Assembly: GCA_008508345.1 (NCBI GenBank)
Contig: QNGE01000274.1
Location: forward strand, 90,802 to 154,801
Direction of reading: 5' to 3'
From: Paragonimus westermani
Lineage: Eukaryota > Platyhelminthes > Trematoda > Plagiorchiida > Troglotrematidae
DNA: 64,000 nucleotides
Of this stretch, positions 50,633 to 61,380 are shown piece after piece. Numbering within the stretch: position 1 is the first letter of the stretch; the number at the start of each line of letters is the position of its first letter. A program made the translations under genes and the position numbers. Below the pieces are notes generated by a model, which worked only from the letters and a program-made list of their open reading frames with translations, had not been told where the DNA came from and did not search any database.

Positions 50633-53600
50633 AGTTAATGGGACTGGAAAAGTTGCTATCAGTTTTACGTAGTGGTCGGGTTTTAGTAACCAAAGAAGAA
50701 ATCCTCTCAACCTACTGGTATGCCGAGAATGCTTGTGCGTTAGGTGACACAGTGAACGATGGCAACAACATGTGGGAACAGAAGTTCGACCTCATCCACT
50801 GCATCATGGATTTTGTGATTCAGCCAGCCGGTTTGTGTGTGTGTATATGTTGAGTCCAAAATTGCTCTTTTTCCCCTCAAACAATCTTAATCACCAGCTG
50901 TCGTTTTACCATATGTATACACAAGCTTGTTGTACTAAATACGTCTACCATGAAACTGGTGTCATAAGTAAGGCCCGACGGTTGGCAGTTCCTGTTGGTT
51001 TTACCTGGTTAAATGTATAAATATAAATATATTTGTATAGTGATTCTCCCGTTGAATTCCAGTTCGTTCTTACTTGGGTTTCCTTTAAAAAATTATCAGA
51101 AATAGAAATATTAATGAAGATGTTAATGGAAGAGACAAAAACAGCTGCATTTTTTCACTTGCCCAGTGTCGACTGCCTGCTAATGGGACTACATGACGAT
51201 TGTTCACTAGTGTTTGGTGAAAATGTGACTAGCACAAAGTCAAAAGCATTTCCTGAGTTGTTTAAATACATCCGGTTCGTGAGTTTCGCTCCGACCCTAA
51301 CACAAGGCAAATATAACGGGACAACTAAGTGGTTTCATTTCTGAGAACACGTTGTCGTTGCTTCATCAGTGTGACGTCATAGCAATTAAGTATTTGCGCG
51401 CTACGATTTTTCGATATGGTAATGGACAGTGAGTTTATACTGGCCTTAGAACTTAAAGTTTATTTGCGCTTGTTACTGCAAAATGCAAAATTTCCTTGTT
51501 GCTAATTTACATCCACCATCGGCTAGGATATTGCTTCCCCTAACCGTTTTGACATAAGCTGTTTGACTTTAAATGTAAGCGTCTTTCACATTCAGTATGC
51601 GTAATTGTGTCCGACGAGTCGAATTAGTTCCGGTTTATATTTTATCTAAAAAACTGTTTGCTGTGGTTCCACGCTGTCGTTTGTTTATGACCTATAAAAA
51701 AAGTGTAAACTAAGTCCTCATTTTCAGTTGTCATATGATTATTATGTTCAAATTTATAAAGATGTTCTAGTACCACGCGTAGGTTTTCAAACTCTTCCTC
51801 GTGATCTTTGAACTATTCAGCTGTGAGTGAATCTGAACAACAATATAAGACAGTTCATTTTTTGACCAAGTGTTCTTCAAATTAAGGATTCTAGCCTTTT
51901 ATGTACAACATCATAAAGGCCTGTCCGTCCCAGCTGCTTTATCAACAAGTATTCAAAGGTTAACTCGTTTGTGTATTCAAGCACCCAGCGAATTCGTTTC
52001 TTTTTCTTTCATCCCCTTGCCCACTCTTCCCTGCTTTCCGGCGAATAACTTTATATACTCCGTTTAACTGTTACAGAAGGGTAGAAGAGAGAGGGGAACC
52101 ATTCATCTTTACAGAAATTAGGTGGGAATTTGCCTTCAAGGTTTCAATATAGAGTATTAACCTTTCGAATTGTGTCACTGTACGGTTGGTTGTCTTGCGA
52201 ATACTCAGGCACTCACAGCCTGACAATTCCGGACACACCTGATTCCAGTTAGTTCAACCACAAAAGGCATAGAAAAACGGCTAACTGAATCTAGACACAA
52301 TGGAAATGGCAAAAATTCACTCTCAAATCGACGATTCACTGTTGAGTGGATTATGCCACCAGTGGACACAGGTTGCTCGATCGTAAACTGTCCTGACAAT
52401 TTTGAGAAAGGTCAACCTTTGATACACACAAAGAGTAGCATGTATAAATCAGAGGTTATCAGCAAAGACTGCTAATAATTAATCAGGAACAGCAATACTG
52501 ACCATCAAAGAGGACCGGCAAACCGGTCATGGATCTTCTTTCTCGAAGCCTAATTGTGTTACTTCAAAGTTCCAGATCACAGCATGAGGTAAACTGTAAA
52601 ATTTGTGCATTTTTAACCCATATCGAGTGGGTATTTCATCCAAACTTGCCTATCCTGAAGTAGCAGAGAGTCAAATGCTTTGTTGATTGTAAACTTTGTT
52701 AATTGTTTGAGTTGGGCTTCCCGTATTTCTTGTGAAGTATTGCCAACTGCTGTTTAGTTTCGTCGGCAGAATTTTGGAAGCTGATAACTTATTTTTCATA
52801 TAAGAGTGCTTGAAACAACTATCACGACATTAACTTCAAAACCACATTTGCCGAAGTCGTTGCGATGTCAGCAAGCACAGGACGATAGACGTAGCTGTAC
52901 AGGTGGTGTGACTGAACCACTGATATTAATCTCAAAGCGGTGCTTGCATAAGCGTCTTTCAGATAAAAAGTACTCTTTCGATTGACTTCGTGGTGGAAAA
53001 CCATAAATAAAGTGAAAGAATATGACCAACCGATTCGAGCTGGTTCACCACAAGAAATCATATAAGTATTGTTGTCCGTTCACCAGCTGCCTAAGTTTCT
53101 GTATCCTTGTCCGTTGTTTTCTGAAAACGATCTTTTTTCGCATGGATATATTTTTTTTGCCTTGTTTAAAAACTGTATATAAGGAAATCAGAGGTTAATA
53201 TATCAGTGTATTTGTTTTCCATGTGGAGGCTGCATACAACAGTACATTACAGGGTGGCAAAAACAGCAGCGAGATCTGGTATTTCACGAAGAAGCGGAAT
53301 GGACTAAAATATGCTGCCAAGAAACCAGTTGTCGACGACCAAAAGCCCAGCCGCCCACTACGTCAACACTAATGACAGTTTTCGAAAACGTGTCGTTTGC
53401 ACTCGAAATCCTGATGGTCCAGGTTGCTTAGTCCATTTCTTTCCGTCAAAGCTTGATGACAATTAAAGACCGTCCACACCTTTTAGGAAACAGCGATGCA
53501 TTTCAGAGAGTAAGTACAAAAACTTTACTTGAGCCTCTCATCGAGCCCGAAATTTAACTCCCCATTATCGAGCCTTTAAGCGATCATCCTACTTGACTAG

Positions 53601-53689
53601 GCTACTTTGCTCAATTCGACAGTCCAGTGTAATCACCATTCACTACTGCTGTCGAATTTTGACATGGTTCAACACTTTCCCCTTCCTTA

Positions 53690-53936
53690 CATTCAGCTTG
53701 TAACGTATACGGACGAGCATATAGTTGCAATCACATTCGCGGATGATGTGCAGACCATCAGTATCATAGCAGGATTTTCTTCTTTCGCTTGTCTGGACTG
53801 TGAAGCAGAAATATCGAGCCGGTCGAAGTCACGTAGTCTTTCTCCGAACACATCCAACTACATTCATATCTTGTTTTCGTTCACAAAATGGGTTGAAGCA
53901 ACAAACTCTTCAATGTATTTGTCTCCGTCTACCTGA
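53690..53936 (+). pseudogene. Possible LTR-retrotransposon integrase fragment (doubtful)
   Basis: One + frame contains NYIHILFSFTKWVEATNSS. This resembles the integrase core segment (N.YIL...D.FTKW.EA.P) of Gypsy- or BEL-type elements, but the aspartate is lost by a small deletion. The upstream ITFADDVQ resembles an RT box but is not in the right order for one element. The match is short and may be chance. Confidence 0.2.
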
Positions 53937-54490
53937 GTAATGTGCTCATATCTCAATTCCTCATGTTAGTAATCAGAGGACCCTTTGAGTAACATCAAAA
54001 CATGGCCAGTTTATTTTACATATATTTTCATTATAGCCAGAAACTTGATTTACGTCGAACGTTTACAACCACTTCATTCTACATCAATTAGTCAGTCGAT
54101 TTGCAAATGTTTCTATGGTCCGATTGTTTGTTTAGTTCATCATTGATATTCATCAGTTTGTTGTCAAAGGATTTTGTAAAACTTGTTAAATCCCCAATCA
54201 CCTATCTCCTTGCGATAAAGATTTGTTGCTTTTAATATTTATCGTCATCAGGTTGTGAAAGTGTTTCTAAAACACTTGATACCACCCAATTTCTCACTTG
54301 GACCTCTCAGCCGTAATTCTATTTACTCCCCTGAGACCCGATGAAAACACTCATTTGAACGTCCTCAATTTAACTTACTTTCTAGAGTTTGTAATTAGTA
54401 TTCTTACACTTGAAACACAAATAAAAATTCGTTAGCTTTTCACAGTTGATACTGAATGTGACTGTTCTTTAGCTTTTCCACGAGTTTGAT

Positions 54491-55040
54491 AAAAGCCAAT
54501 AGTAACATGTAAGGTGTCTTGCACAATGACATTTCGTTCGCATCTCATCGGTTACTTTTGCGAAATTAACATACACTTTATATAGTTTGGGGACAAGCAG
54601 CTGGGCGAAATCAATCTAGAAATACTCGAAACAGTCAGTCAGGTGACCAAAGCGGAAGCAGCAAAACGCAACTGATTGATAATTTTGATGCAATATGGGG
54701 GTGGTTAAAGATACATACATATTGAGTGGGAAGGTCAGATATGGTTAGAAAAATCTATAGAAAACAAACAAGAGCTAAAACACTGTACAAAAAAGTACCA
54801 GTTGCATTCTTACCAACATAGTGAAAGGCTAGTCACCAACTGTTTCTGTGCGCATGAAGAAGGATTCAGTCGATGTAGTGCGATAGCTTCCGCAATATTG
54901 AGAGCCTGCTTCAGCTTGGGTCTAAAGAAAACGCTGAAAGCCGTTCTAGGGTCCACTGCGTGGCCGGTCTGTAGAAAGTGTTTTGTAATGACACTGACGG
55001 CACAACCGACCCCCGAGTTCAAAAGCCATTTCGGTATGTG
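54491..55040 (+). repeat. Left arm of the PLE inverted repeat (550 bp)
   Basis: Reverse complement of 56190-56738 with few differences seen by eye: a one-base indel at the inner edge and about three substitutions in the 3' untranslated part. It contains the last 73 endonuclease codons (minus strand) and the element's 3' tail. Confidence 0.9.
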
Positions 55041-55502
55041 TTTGTTGATACGTGTGCCAAGGTGCCTCCTGGTTCTGCCGACGTATCTGCTTCCACGGAC
55101 ACAATCAAACATGTATAAACTATTGGATTGGGCGAAAAGAGGCACCATGTCTTTTCTAGGTGTAGTTGGAACACGGGTGGTTTCATCCACGTAGACCAGT
55201 CGGGCGGCGTTATATGTGCGCTTGAGTGCTGCATCTAAACGGCGTTTGATCAGGGCTGAAATATTATCACCTTTCAAAGGAAGAGTTAGATAGGCAGGCT
55301 TGCGAGGAACAGTAATGGGTGTAACCCGCGTTGGTTGTGGAGTGGAGTACTTCTCAATAAACTTTTTGGGATAACCACTTTCTATAAGAGTCTCGTGCAG
55401 TAGCATCAGTTCACTTTCTAGTTCATCCTCAGTCGCAATACGTCGAACTCTGTGAAACAAAGTCCTAACGAGGCCATGTTTTTGAGCAATAGGTGTGAAA
55501 CT
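54810..55502 (-). pseudogene. PLE linker and GIY-YIG endonuclease domain
   Basis: This is the C-terminal part of the PLE protein, in the same frame as the upstream reverse transcriptase but separated from it by an in-frame TAG at 55503. It begins with the thumb/linker region (LVRTLFHR.RRI, then LPLKGDNISALIKRRLD). It continues into the GIY-YIG nuclease: LYMFDCVRGSRYVGRTRRHL, with the YVG half, the following arginine and IN.H.P intact. It ends in LSLCW and a TAA. The endonuclease makes the nick that primes reverse transcription. The domain is open and looks young. The first half of the signature is LYMFDC rather than GIY, as is usual for PLEs. Confidence 0.88.
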
Positions 55503-56186
55503 CTAAAAGTGCAGATATTGTCCTGTCCACGTGGACTTGCGGTAGACACCTCTGGAAAGTGACCCATCCTCGAGCCTTTTCAAAAGAACGTCAAGGAATG
55601 ATATCCTCTCATTTTGTTCAACTTCAAGGGTAAAGGTTAGTTTGTTGTGTAAACTATTTAACAGCTCATGAAAGGCTGTTACTTGCCAGTGGCCGTCGGA
55701 TACAGCAAAAATATCGTCTATGTATTGTTTATAAAACAACGTGTTCCGAATTTCAGTAGACACATAATGTTCTAAGTGACCCATGAATATGTCAGCTAAC
55801 ACAGGTCCTAATGGACTATCCATTGCAACTCCATCTATTTGTCTGTAGTAGGTGCCGTTGAACACAATTTGGATATTGGATGTACACATTTTCAGCAGCT
55901 TCGAGAGCTCATCGATGGGAATACCAAGTGCCAACTTATGTTCAGTAGCGTAATTACAAACAATATTGATAACCTCGTCAAGTGGAACATTTGTGAATAT
56001 TGACTCAACATTAAAAGAAGTCATTATCTGGTGTTTGACAATGATGTTGAAGATCAGTTCAACGAATTCAAAAGTGTCATTTAAGCTGTGCACAGTCCAT
56101 TTGGATCTCACAGGGTCAATCAGACTGATCAGCTACTCGGCAAGCCGGTGGTATGGTGAGCCAGTCATGGATAATATTGGTCATAA
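55503..56186 (-). pseudogene. PLE reverse transcriptase, 5'-truncated, two stops
   Basis: The minus-strand frame starts at the inversion junction within the conserved PILSMTGSP..LAE segment, has a TAG at 56133-56135, then stays open for 202 codons. Motifs in order are SFNVESIFTNVPLDEVI (finger/palm A), NGTYYRQIDGVAMDSPLGPV followed by LADIFMGHLE, the catalytic YIDDIFAV, and ERISFLDVLLKR, and it closes with RKSTWTGQYLHF before a second TAG (55503-55505). The N-terminal region ahead of RT2 is missing, so the copy is dead on arrival or decayed. The reverse transcriptase would copy the element RNA at the nick. The aspartates of the catalytic box are intact. Confidence 0.9.
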
Positions 56187-56189
56187 AGG

Positions 56190-56738
56190 CACATACGAAA
56201 TGGCTTTTGAACTCGGGGGTCGGTTGTGCCGTCAGTGTCATTACAAAACACTTTCTACAGACCGGCCACGCAGTGGACCCTAGAACGGCTTTCAGCGTTT
56301 TCTTTAGACCCAAGCTGAAGCAGGCTCTCAATATTGCGGAAGCTATCGCACTACATCGACTGAATCCTTCTTCATGCGCACAGAAACAGTTGGTGACTAG
56401 CCTTTCACTATGTTGGTAAGAATGCAACTGGTACTTTTTTGTACAGTGTTTTAGCTCTTGTTTGTTTTCTATAGATTTTTCTAACCATATCTGACCTTCC
56501 CACTCAATATGTATGTATCTTTAACCACCCCCATATTGCATCAAAATTATCAATCAGTTGCGTTTTGCTGCTTCCGCTTTGGTCACCTGACTGACTGTTT
56601 CGAGTATTTCTAGATTGATTTCGCCCAGCTGCTTGTCCCCAAACTGTATAAAGTGTATGTTAATTTCGCAAAAGTAACCGATGAGATGCGAACGAAATGT
56701 CATTGCGCAAGACATCTTACATGTTACTATTGGCTTTT
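56190..56738 (+). repeat. Right arm of the PLE inverted repeat: second, heavily truncated copy
   Basis: From 56190 the plus strand reads the PLE C-terminus starting KWLLNSGVGCAVSVI, identical in protein to the left copy for 73 residues, with a stop at 56417-56419. The 3' untranslated tail follows to 56738. The catalytic YVG part of the endonuclease is absent. The small number of differences from the left arm shows either a recent duplication or gene conversion. Confidence 0.9.
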
Positions 56739-58300
56739 TCCAAATTTATCGATGGGGAACATTGTTTCAAACTTTCCTACAAGTTTCGTGGATATCACTA
56801 CTAATATTTGGTGATGAAACGTAACTTAACTAATTGTCAACTATTTGTTTAGGCTGTGAGTATATATAAACTGAAACTGTGTAAGCATTACATGATTTGT
56901 CAGGGGTTGTATTATTTAATTCGGTCCTTACAGTGCAAATGCGGATAGCGCTTATCGTGACCAAACGATAGATACATCACATCGAGTGAAAGCTTGACTA
57001 CGGAGTATACTCGAAGTGACAACCAAAACACTTATAGTCAGCAGCATTCAGAGTATACAAACGGTGGCCACATCACTTATACCTAGTATTATCGTTTTGG
57101 TGAAATATTTAATAGTAATCTGTGGAAAAAGTGAGTCATTTACAAATATGCCCATACTGAGACTGAGTCATGTAAATTGCGAGTTGTATATTGTTGGGCA
57201 GTTTAAAATAAAATTTTACAAAACAGTTTTGTGTGATAAATCCGTCAGCAGACCGCCATAAATCCTCACAAGCTCATATCGCGTATAACAAGGGTTATGT
57301 TATATACAGCTAACAGATCACGTCAAATACAAATCAACGTACTATGTTTTAATCATGTCGTAACAACAGAAATCAAGTTATTCGGGGGTGTTCACTGCCT
57401 AATGGACCATTTAAAACGCTTTAGTAGAGATGTTTCTATCACCTGCATTCAAAAGCCGTTGCACATTATGAATGCTGGTCGTCGTTCTGGCGATAGTTGT
57501 ACCAGCACAGTATGTTCCGTAATCTGTCAGCTGTTGAATCCACTCTGATATGTGTGCGAATGCTAAACAATGCGACTGTCTTCCTTTCTCATCAACTAAA
57601 CAGACGAACATCGGCACTGGACTAGTTTAACAACGCTAGATTCAGGAGAGTTTCTAGTGACCATTTTACGTGTGATCATCGGACTTCTGTTTTTATACAC
57701 AGGATTGCTGGTGTGATAACACAACGTGTTTTTCCCAACGTTCAACAAAGCCACTTGTTCAGATGATAACAGTTCCTCTACTGCAATTGCCAACTCTAGA
57801 TAGGTTACCATTTACAACACACATCTTTGCAAAACGACGTTTACAAATTGCTGTTACTGTACGTTGGCGAGTTGATCTCAGATCTGAGTGTTCCATGATC
57901 AACGTGTACAGCAGGTTTCACAAACGTAAATAGCACGTCCGCATATGTGCTTGTTACACATGAGGTGGCGTAAGCTGCTTGTTTCACAAGTACACACAGC
58001 TATAATATACTTCGTTCGGCAGGCCAAAAAGCTTGTGTGGGCGGACAACAGTTCATGCAACTTATGAAACCGCAATAACTCTGGGCCTTGTGGTGTACTC
58101 AAGCAACGCTCGATCAGCTTGTCGTTCAGCCCATCAAAACTGAGATTTCACGGCTGAGCGTGATTACTATTGGGGCAAGCTATGCGTCACCCTATCTTGT
58201 TTTATACCCCTACCCTGAACCTTGGAGCAGACTTTGGTATGCCTGGTTCTATGCATTATTACAGAAGAGGCACATGGATGTGGTTATGTGGTTACGAGTT
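56739..58300. other. Between the two PLE loci, nothing recognised
   Basis: AT-rich sequence with short open frames only. No RNA gene or conserved protein segment is seen. Confidence 0.5.
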
Positions 58301-58319
58301 CTCCGAAATCGATGTTGAC

Positions 58320-59100
58320 ATCAGCAACTTGCGGGCGCCATCATATTACCGCGTTGCACCTAAGTTTGCGAATTTCGTTGGAGACTGAAATGAATAGCCA
58401 ATTAGGCTTTTTGGATGTACGTTCACATCGCCGCGCTGGTGGCTCAGTTCAGTACGTGATACATAGAAAAGGCGCATGGAGTGGTCGGTACATTTACTTC
58501 AACATTTTCGTGCCACTTTCCCTGAAAAAGCCCACTTAACTGGTTGACGGGCAGAGCCGTAAGAACTTACATGACTGTCACCATTACTGAAGAAGTGGTA
58601 TTCTTACCCACAGCATTCATACAAGACAGCTACCCCAAAAGGTTAATATAAAGAGGCATGCAATAGCTGGGTGAAAGAGATCAACCGTACCTGGTAGAAA
58701 AGAAAAGGACACAGATCAGATTAACTTTCATGGGCGATGCGCTAGACGGAACTGTCACACGCTGACTCACAAGTACATTAAATACAAAAATTATGCTCCG
58801 CCGAGCTACGCGTCCACCGTACGTCCAATCCGGTTTGGTGTTCACGTCTAAAAGATAGTGTCTGTTTCTGCAGCCTCGTTCATTGTATACTCAGTCATTT
58901 GTTCTTGTGGAACTAGTTATGTCGACCGCACGACCGGACGCTTAGCCGAGCAGGTACGGGAACGCCACCCAGCTCGGTTCGACCACGGAATAGCAAAACC
59001 TGTCAACAGTGCCATACTATCGCACCTGATGGATTCGAATCACTCTGTCAACGTGACGGAGGCACTTCGCCCAATCTGCCGAGTTAAGGCAACCTGATCG
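58320..59100 (+). pseudogene. Older Penelope-like element relic (RT end, linker, GIY-YIG)
   Basis: On the plus strand three collinear PLE parts remain in changing frames. At about 58320-58520: LSLRISLETEMNSQLGFLDV followed by RKGAWSGRYIYFNIFVP (end of the reverse transcriptase). At about 58695-58850: TQIRLTFMGDALDGTVTR and LTSTLN (the L.F.GD linker). At 58858-59097: a GIY-YIG domain with FIVYSVICSCGTSYVDRTTG, RERHP and NSAILSHLMDSNHSV. The glycine of the YIG half is aspartate here (YVD), which together with stops in the linker marks it as dead. The sequence is clearly different from the 55-kb copy (it keeps a C.CG), so it belongs to another PLE lineage. Confidence 0.78.
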
Positions 59101-59639
59101 AGGGCAGCGAGGCGTAAGATTTTATCCACAGCTGAATCTATTGCAAATCCACCTGTGCGGCCCACCCCTACACACCCAGAAACGTTTGTTCAGGCTTGGG
59201 ATGTGCCATGACCAACACTCCACCCTGCTAGCTTGTCAAGACCCATTGTCAAGAGGGTAACCGACTGAACCGTGACACTGAACTGACTGATCTCATTAAC
59301 CACTCGTTCCTCGTTTATCCCCTTAATGATTGCCCTGTAAAATTTGTGACCTGAATGCGATACATTTAGCCTGATGATGATGCAATGGAAAAGAGCCCGT
59401 TCGCTCTACAGTGTTTTTCGAGTAGAAGGTGATCACACAATCAATGTTTGTTTAGTATATTTTTAAACCCATGTTGATTCGCCGATAAGCTTTAGGCAAA
59501 CCATCTCGCACGTCGTCCTCACGCTGTGTTCACTTGGTGCACTTAAAGAAGAAAATTGAGGCTTCGCACAACCAAACCTATGGGAGCTTGGATGAACTAC
59601 TGAAATTATAACTTTCATTAGGGTGCCTGGTGAATCAAT

Positions 59640-59700
59640 TAGTGTGAACCGACAGGACTTGAACTCTGGCTTGGTCTGGTGAACGGCGATCACTTAATGC
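59640..59700 (-). repeat. Possible tRNA-derived SINE head (weak)
   Basis: On the minus strand GAGTTCAAGTCC fits the B box, and about 38-40 bp upstream TGAGCATTAAGTGATC loosely fits an A box. It is not a complete tRNA gene: no acceptor or anticodon stem could be drawn. No second copy is seen in the window. Confidence 0.22.
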
Positions 59701-61298
59701 TCACAGCGAACGATGGACAGGTGTACAGCAGAAAGACGAGACGTTGACAGTTGGAAGACTGACACCCTGGTTAACAGTGGGAGTTTGGTTGACATTACCT
59801 GAACCAAGTTTACATCAGACCCTAGCTTTCAAATCCCGACGGATCTAATAACTATCCCAGTCCAGAATGCCATAGTAGCTTTGAACTCGCCATCATTGCA
59901 AACTTTACAGCAAAACAGAGTGGAGTACTGGATCACGTCCTCGTGAGGCAACTGTGTTGTCGAATTCGCTATTATCAACGAATGTTCAAAATAATTATCA
60001 AACGAACGATTCTTTTGAATTGATTCTAACGGCTTCGTTGAGATTATTTAACTTTGCACAGGCCACGCTTTTGTCCATTTGGTGTCAACCTATGTCTAAG
60101 GCTGAGAGCCAACTGCTTTAGGACCACGTTGCTGCCACTATCCAACGCGATCTAAACGGTCACAATAATTTCTTCAGGGCTAAGCCACTAGTAGTGGAAC
60201 AGGTGTATGCTAGAATTCAGGCCGAGTAAACAAAACGTTCTGAGCCACGTAGATCTGAACAACGTTCGGCGTAATCCAACAGTCAATGATGAATTGTTCT
60301 GTTATTATAGAGGCTACACCATATATCGATAATCTAAATTGGACTTCACAGACAAATCAGTCATCCCCGTCGGAAAAAGCATCGTATTCGAAACTCGCTG
60401 TTGTTAGTGTTCGTCAGTGGTAAAAGTCCACATGACAGCTAAGATGAAGATTCCAGCGACGCTTACACGACGCAACCCTGTTGATCAATGCCTCGATGAT
60501 GTCACGATAAGCACGACTTGACCTTTATTTGCGGACGCTGAGCCATATTCGTTCAGTCCAGGTTAAAAAACGCAATCAAGAAGGATGTCTCTTTATTTAG
60601 GTTGAAAATTTTTATGTAGGATCCGCAGTAGACATCAGAATTATCTGGAACAACCAAGCCGTCTCTTTGGTGGTTGCTTCGACTACTTGGCCGTGGCTAC
60701 ACAGGGCAGCAGGTCGTGACATCTGCGAAAACTACAAGGAATTGGTTAAATTCAGGCCACAGCTGGTTGCTTAGTCCATCAAACCTAGTTGAAGCACTGC
60801 CGTTCGGAAAACAGACATAAAGCCAAAACACACAGATGTTCCCTGTACTTACCAATCACAAAGTTGTACAGTAACAGGAAAGGCTCGGTGTTGTTATCTA
60901 ATCTTTTTCGGGGCAAAATAAACCGATCTGATTGTAGTGGAGACATTTCCTTCATAAACCTTGTTCATTTTGAGACAAGAAATATTTTGCGAAGTTGGCC
61001 TGAGTGGCTCGTATTAAGGTGTGAAGTGGCATTCAACAAAACAAGGATTACACTCATGTTTGGGAAATCTGAACAACAGAAGACAGTGACTAGTAGCCGG
61101 CTCCAAACTTGCGCTTACAGAGCACGGCTTTTATTTACCACCTATTACAGTTTTGCAAGCACATTTACTTAGTATGAATTCATCCGGAGGGATCAAAGCA
61201 GACTGGTAATTTCAGTGAATAAAGTTCATTCGTTAGGACATCTGCGCCGTACACAGAACGGATACGCGAACAGATATTGTGCGTTGTGCTGATGCTCA

Positions 61299-61380
61299 TT
61301 ATTAAGTAAATCCTTGGTTAAGTCACAACGATAACTCTGGTTTTAACTAGTTGTGGCTTAACCAAGAATTTACTTAATAA
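61299..61380. repeat. 82-nt near-perfect hairpin (31-bp arms)
   Basis: TTATTAAGTAAATCCTTGGT and onward (61299-61329) is complementary to 61350-61380 at 29 of 31 positions, with a 20-nt loop. It could be a miniature inverted-repeat element, a pre-microRNA-like hairpin or a replication/recombination by-product. An AATAAA follows directly at the 3' arm. Confidence 0.75.

Larger units (their letters stand above)
48000..53600. other. Gene-poor stretch
   Basis: Apart from the two ribozyme-repeat relics listed at 49.36 and 50.59 kb I recognise nothing. Open frames of up to about 103 codons (51033-51344) lack known motifs. A low-complexity CTAAC-like run lies near 48.3 kb. Confidence 0.45.
54491..56738 (-). 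mobile_element. Penelope-like element locus: two truncated copies head to head
   Basis: The left copy runs on the minus strand from about 56186 down to 54491: partial reverse transcriptase, linker, GIY-YIG endonuclease, stop, then about 320 bp of 3' untranslated sequence. The right copy runs on the plus strand from 56190 to 56738 and contains only the last 73 codons and the same 3' untranslated sequence. Both end at the same 3' terminus (...ATTGGCTTTT on the coding strand), which supports a true element end. The copies meet within a few bases. PLEs are known to insert with truncations and with inverted or tandem partial copies. No target-site duplication was found. Confidence 0.88.

Noticed and set aside
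53730..53760. ITFADDVQ as a reverse-transcriptase catalytic box
   Set aside because: No other RT motif surrounds it, and it precedes an integrase-like segment too closely to fit a retrotransposon order.
54802..55194. Plus-strand 130-codon open frame over the left PLE arm, and its minus-strand mirror at 56116-56427
   Set aside because: They are antisense shadows of the endonuclease coding sequence, duplicated because the arms are inverted.
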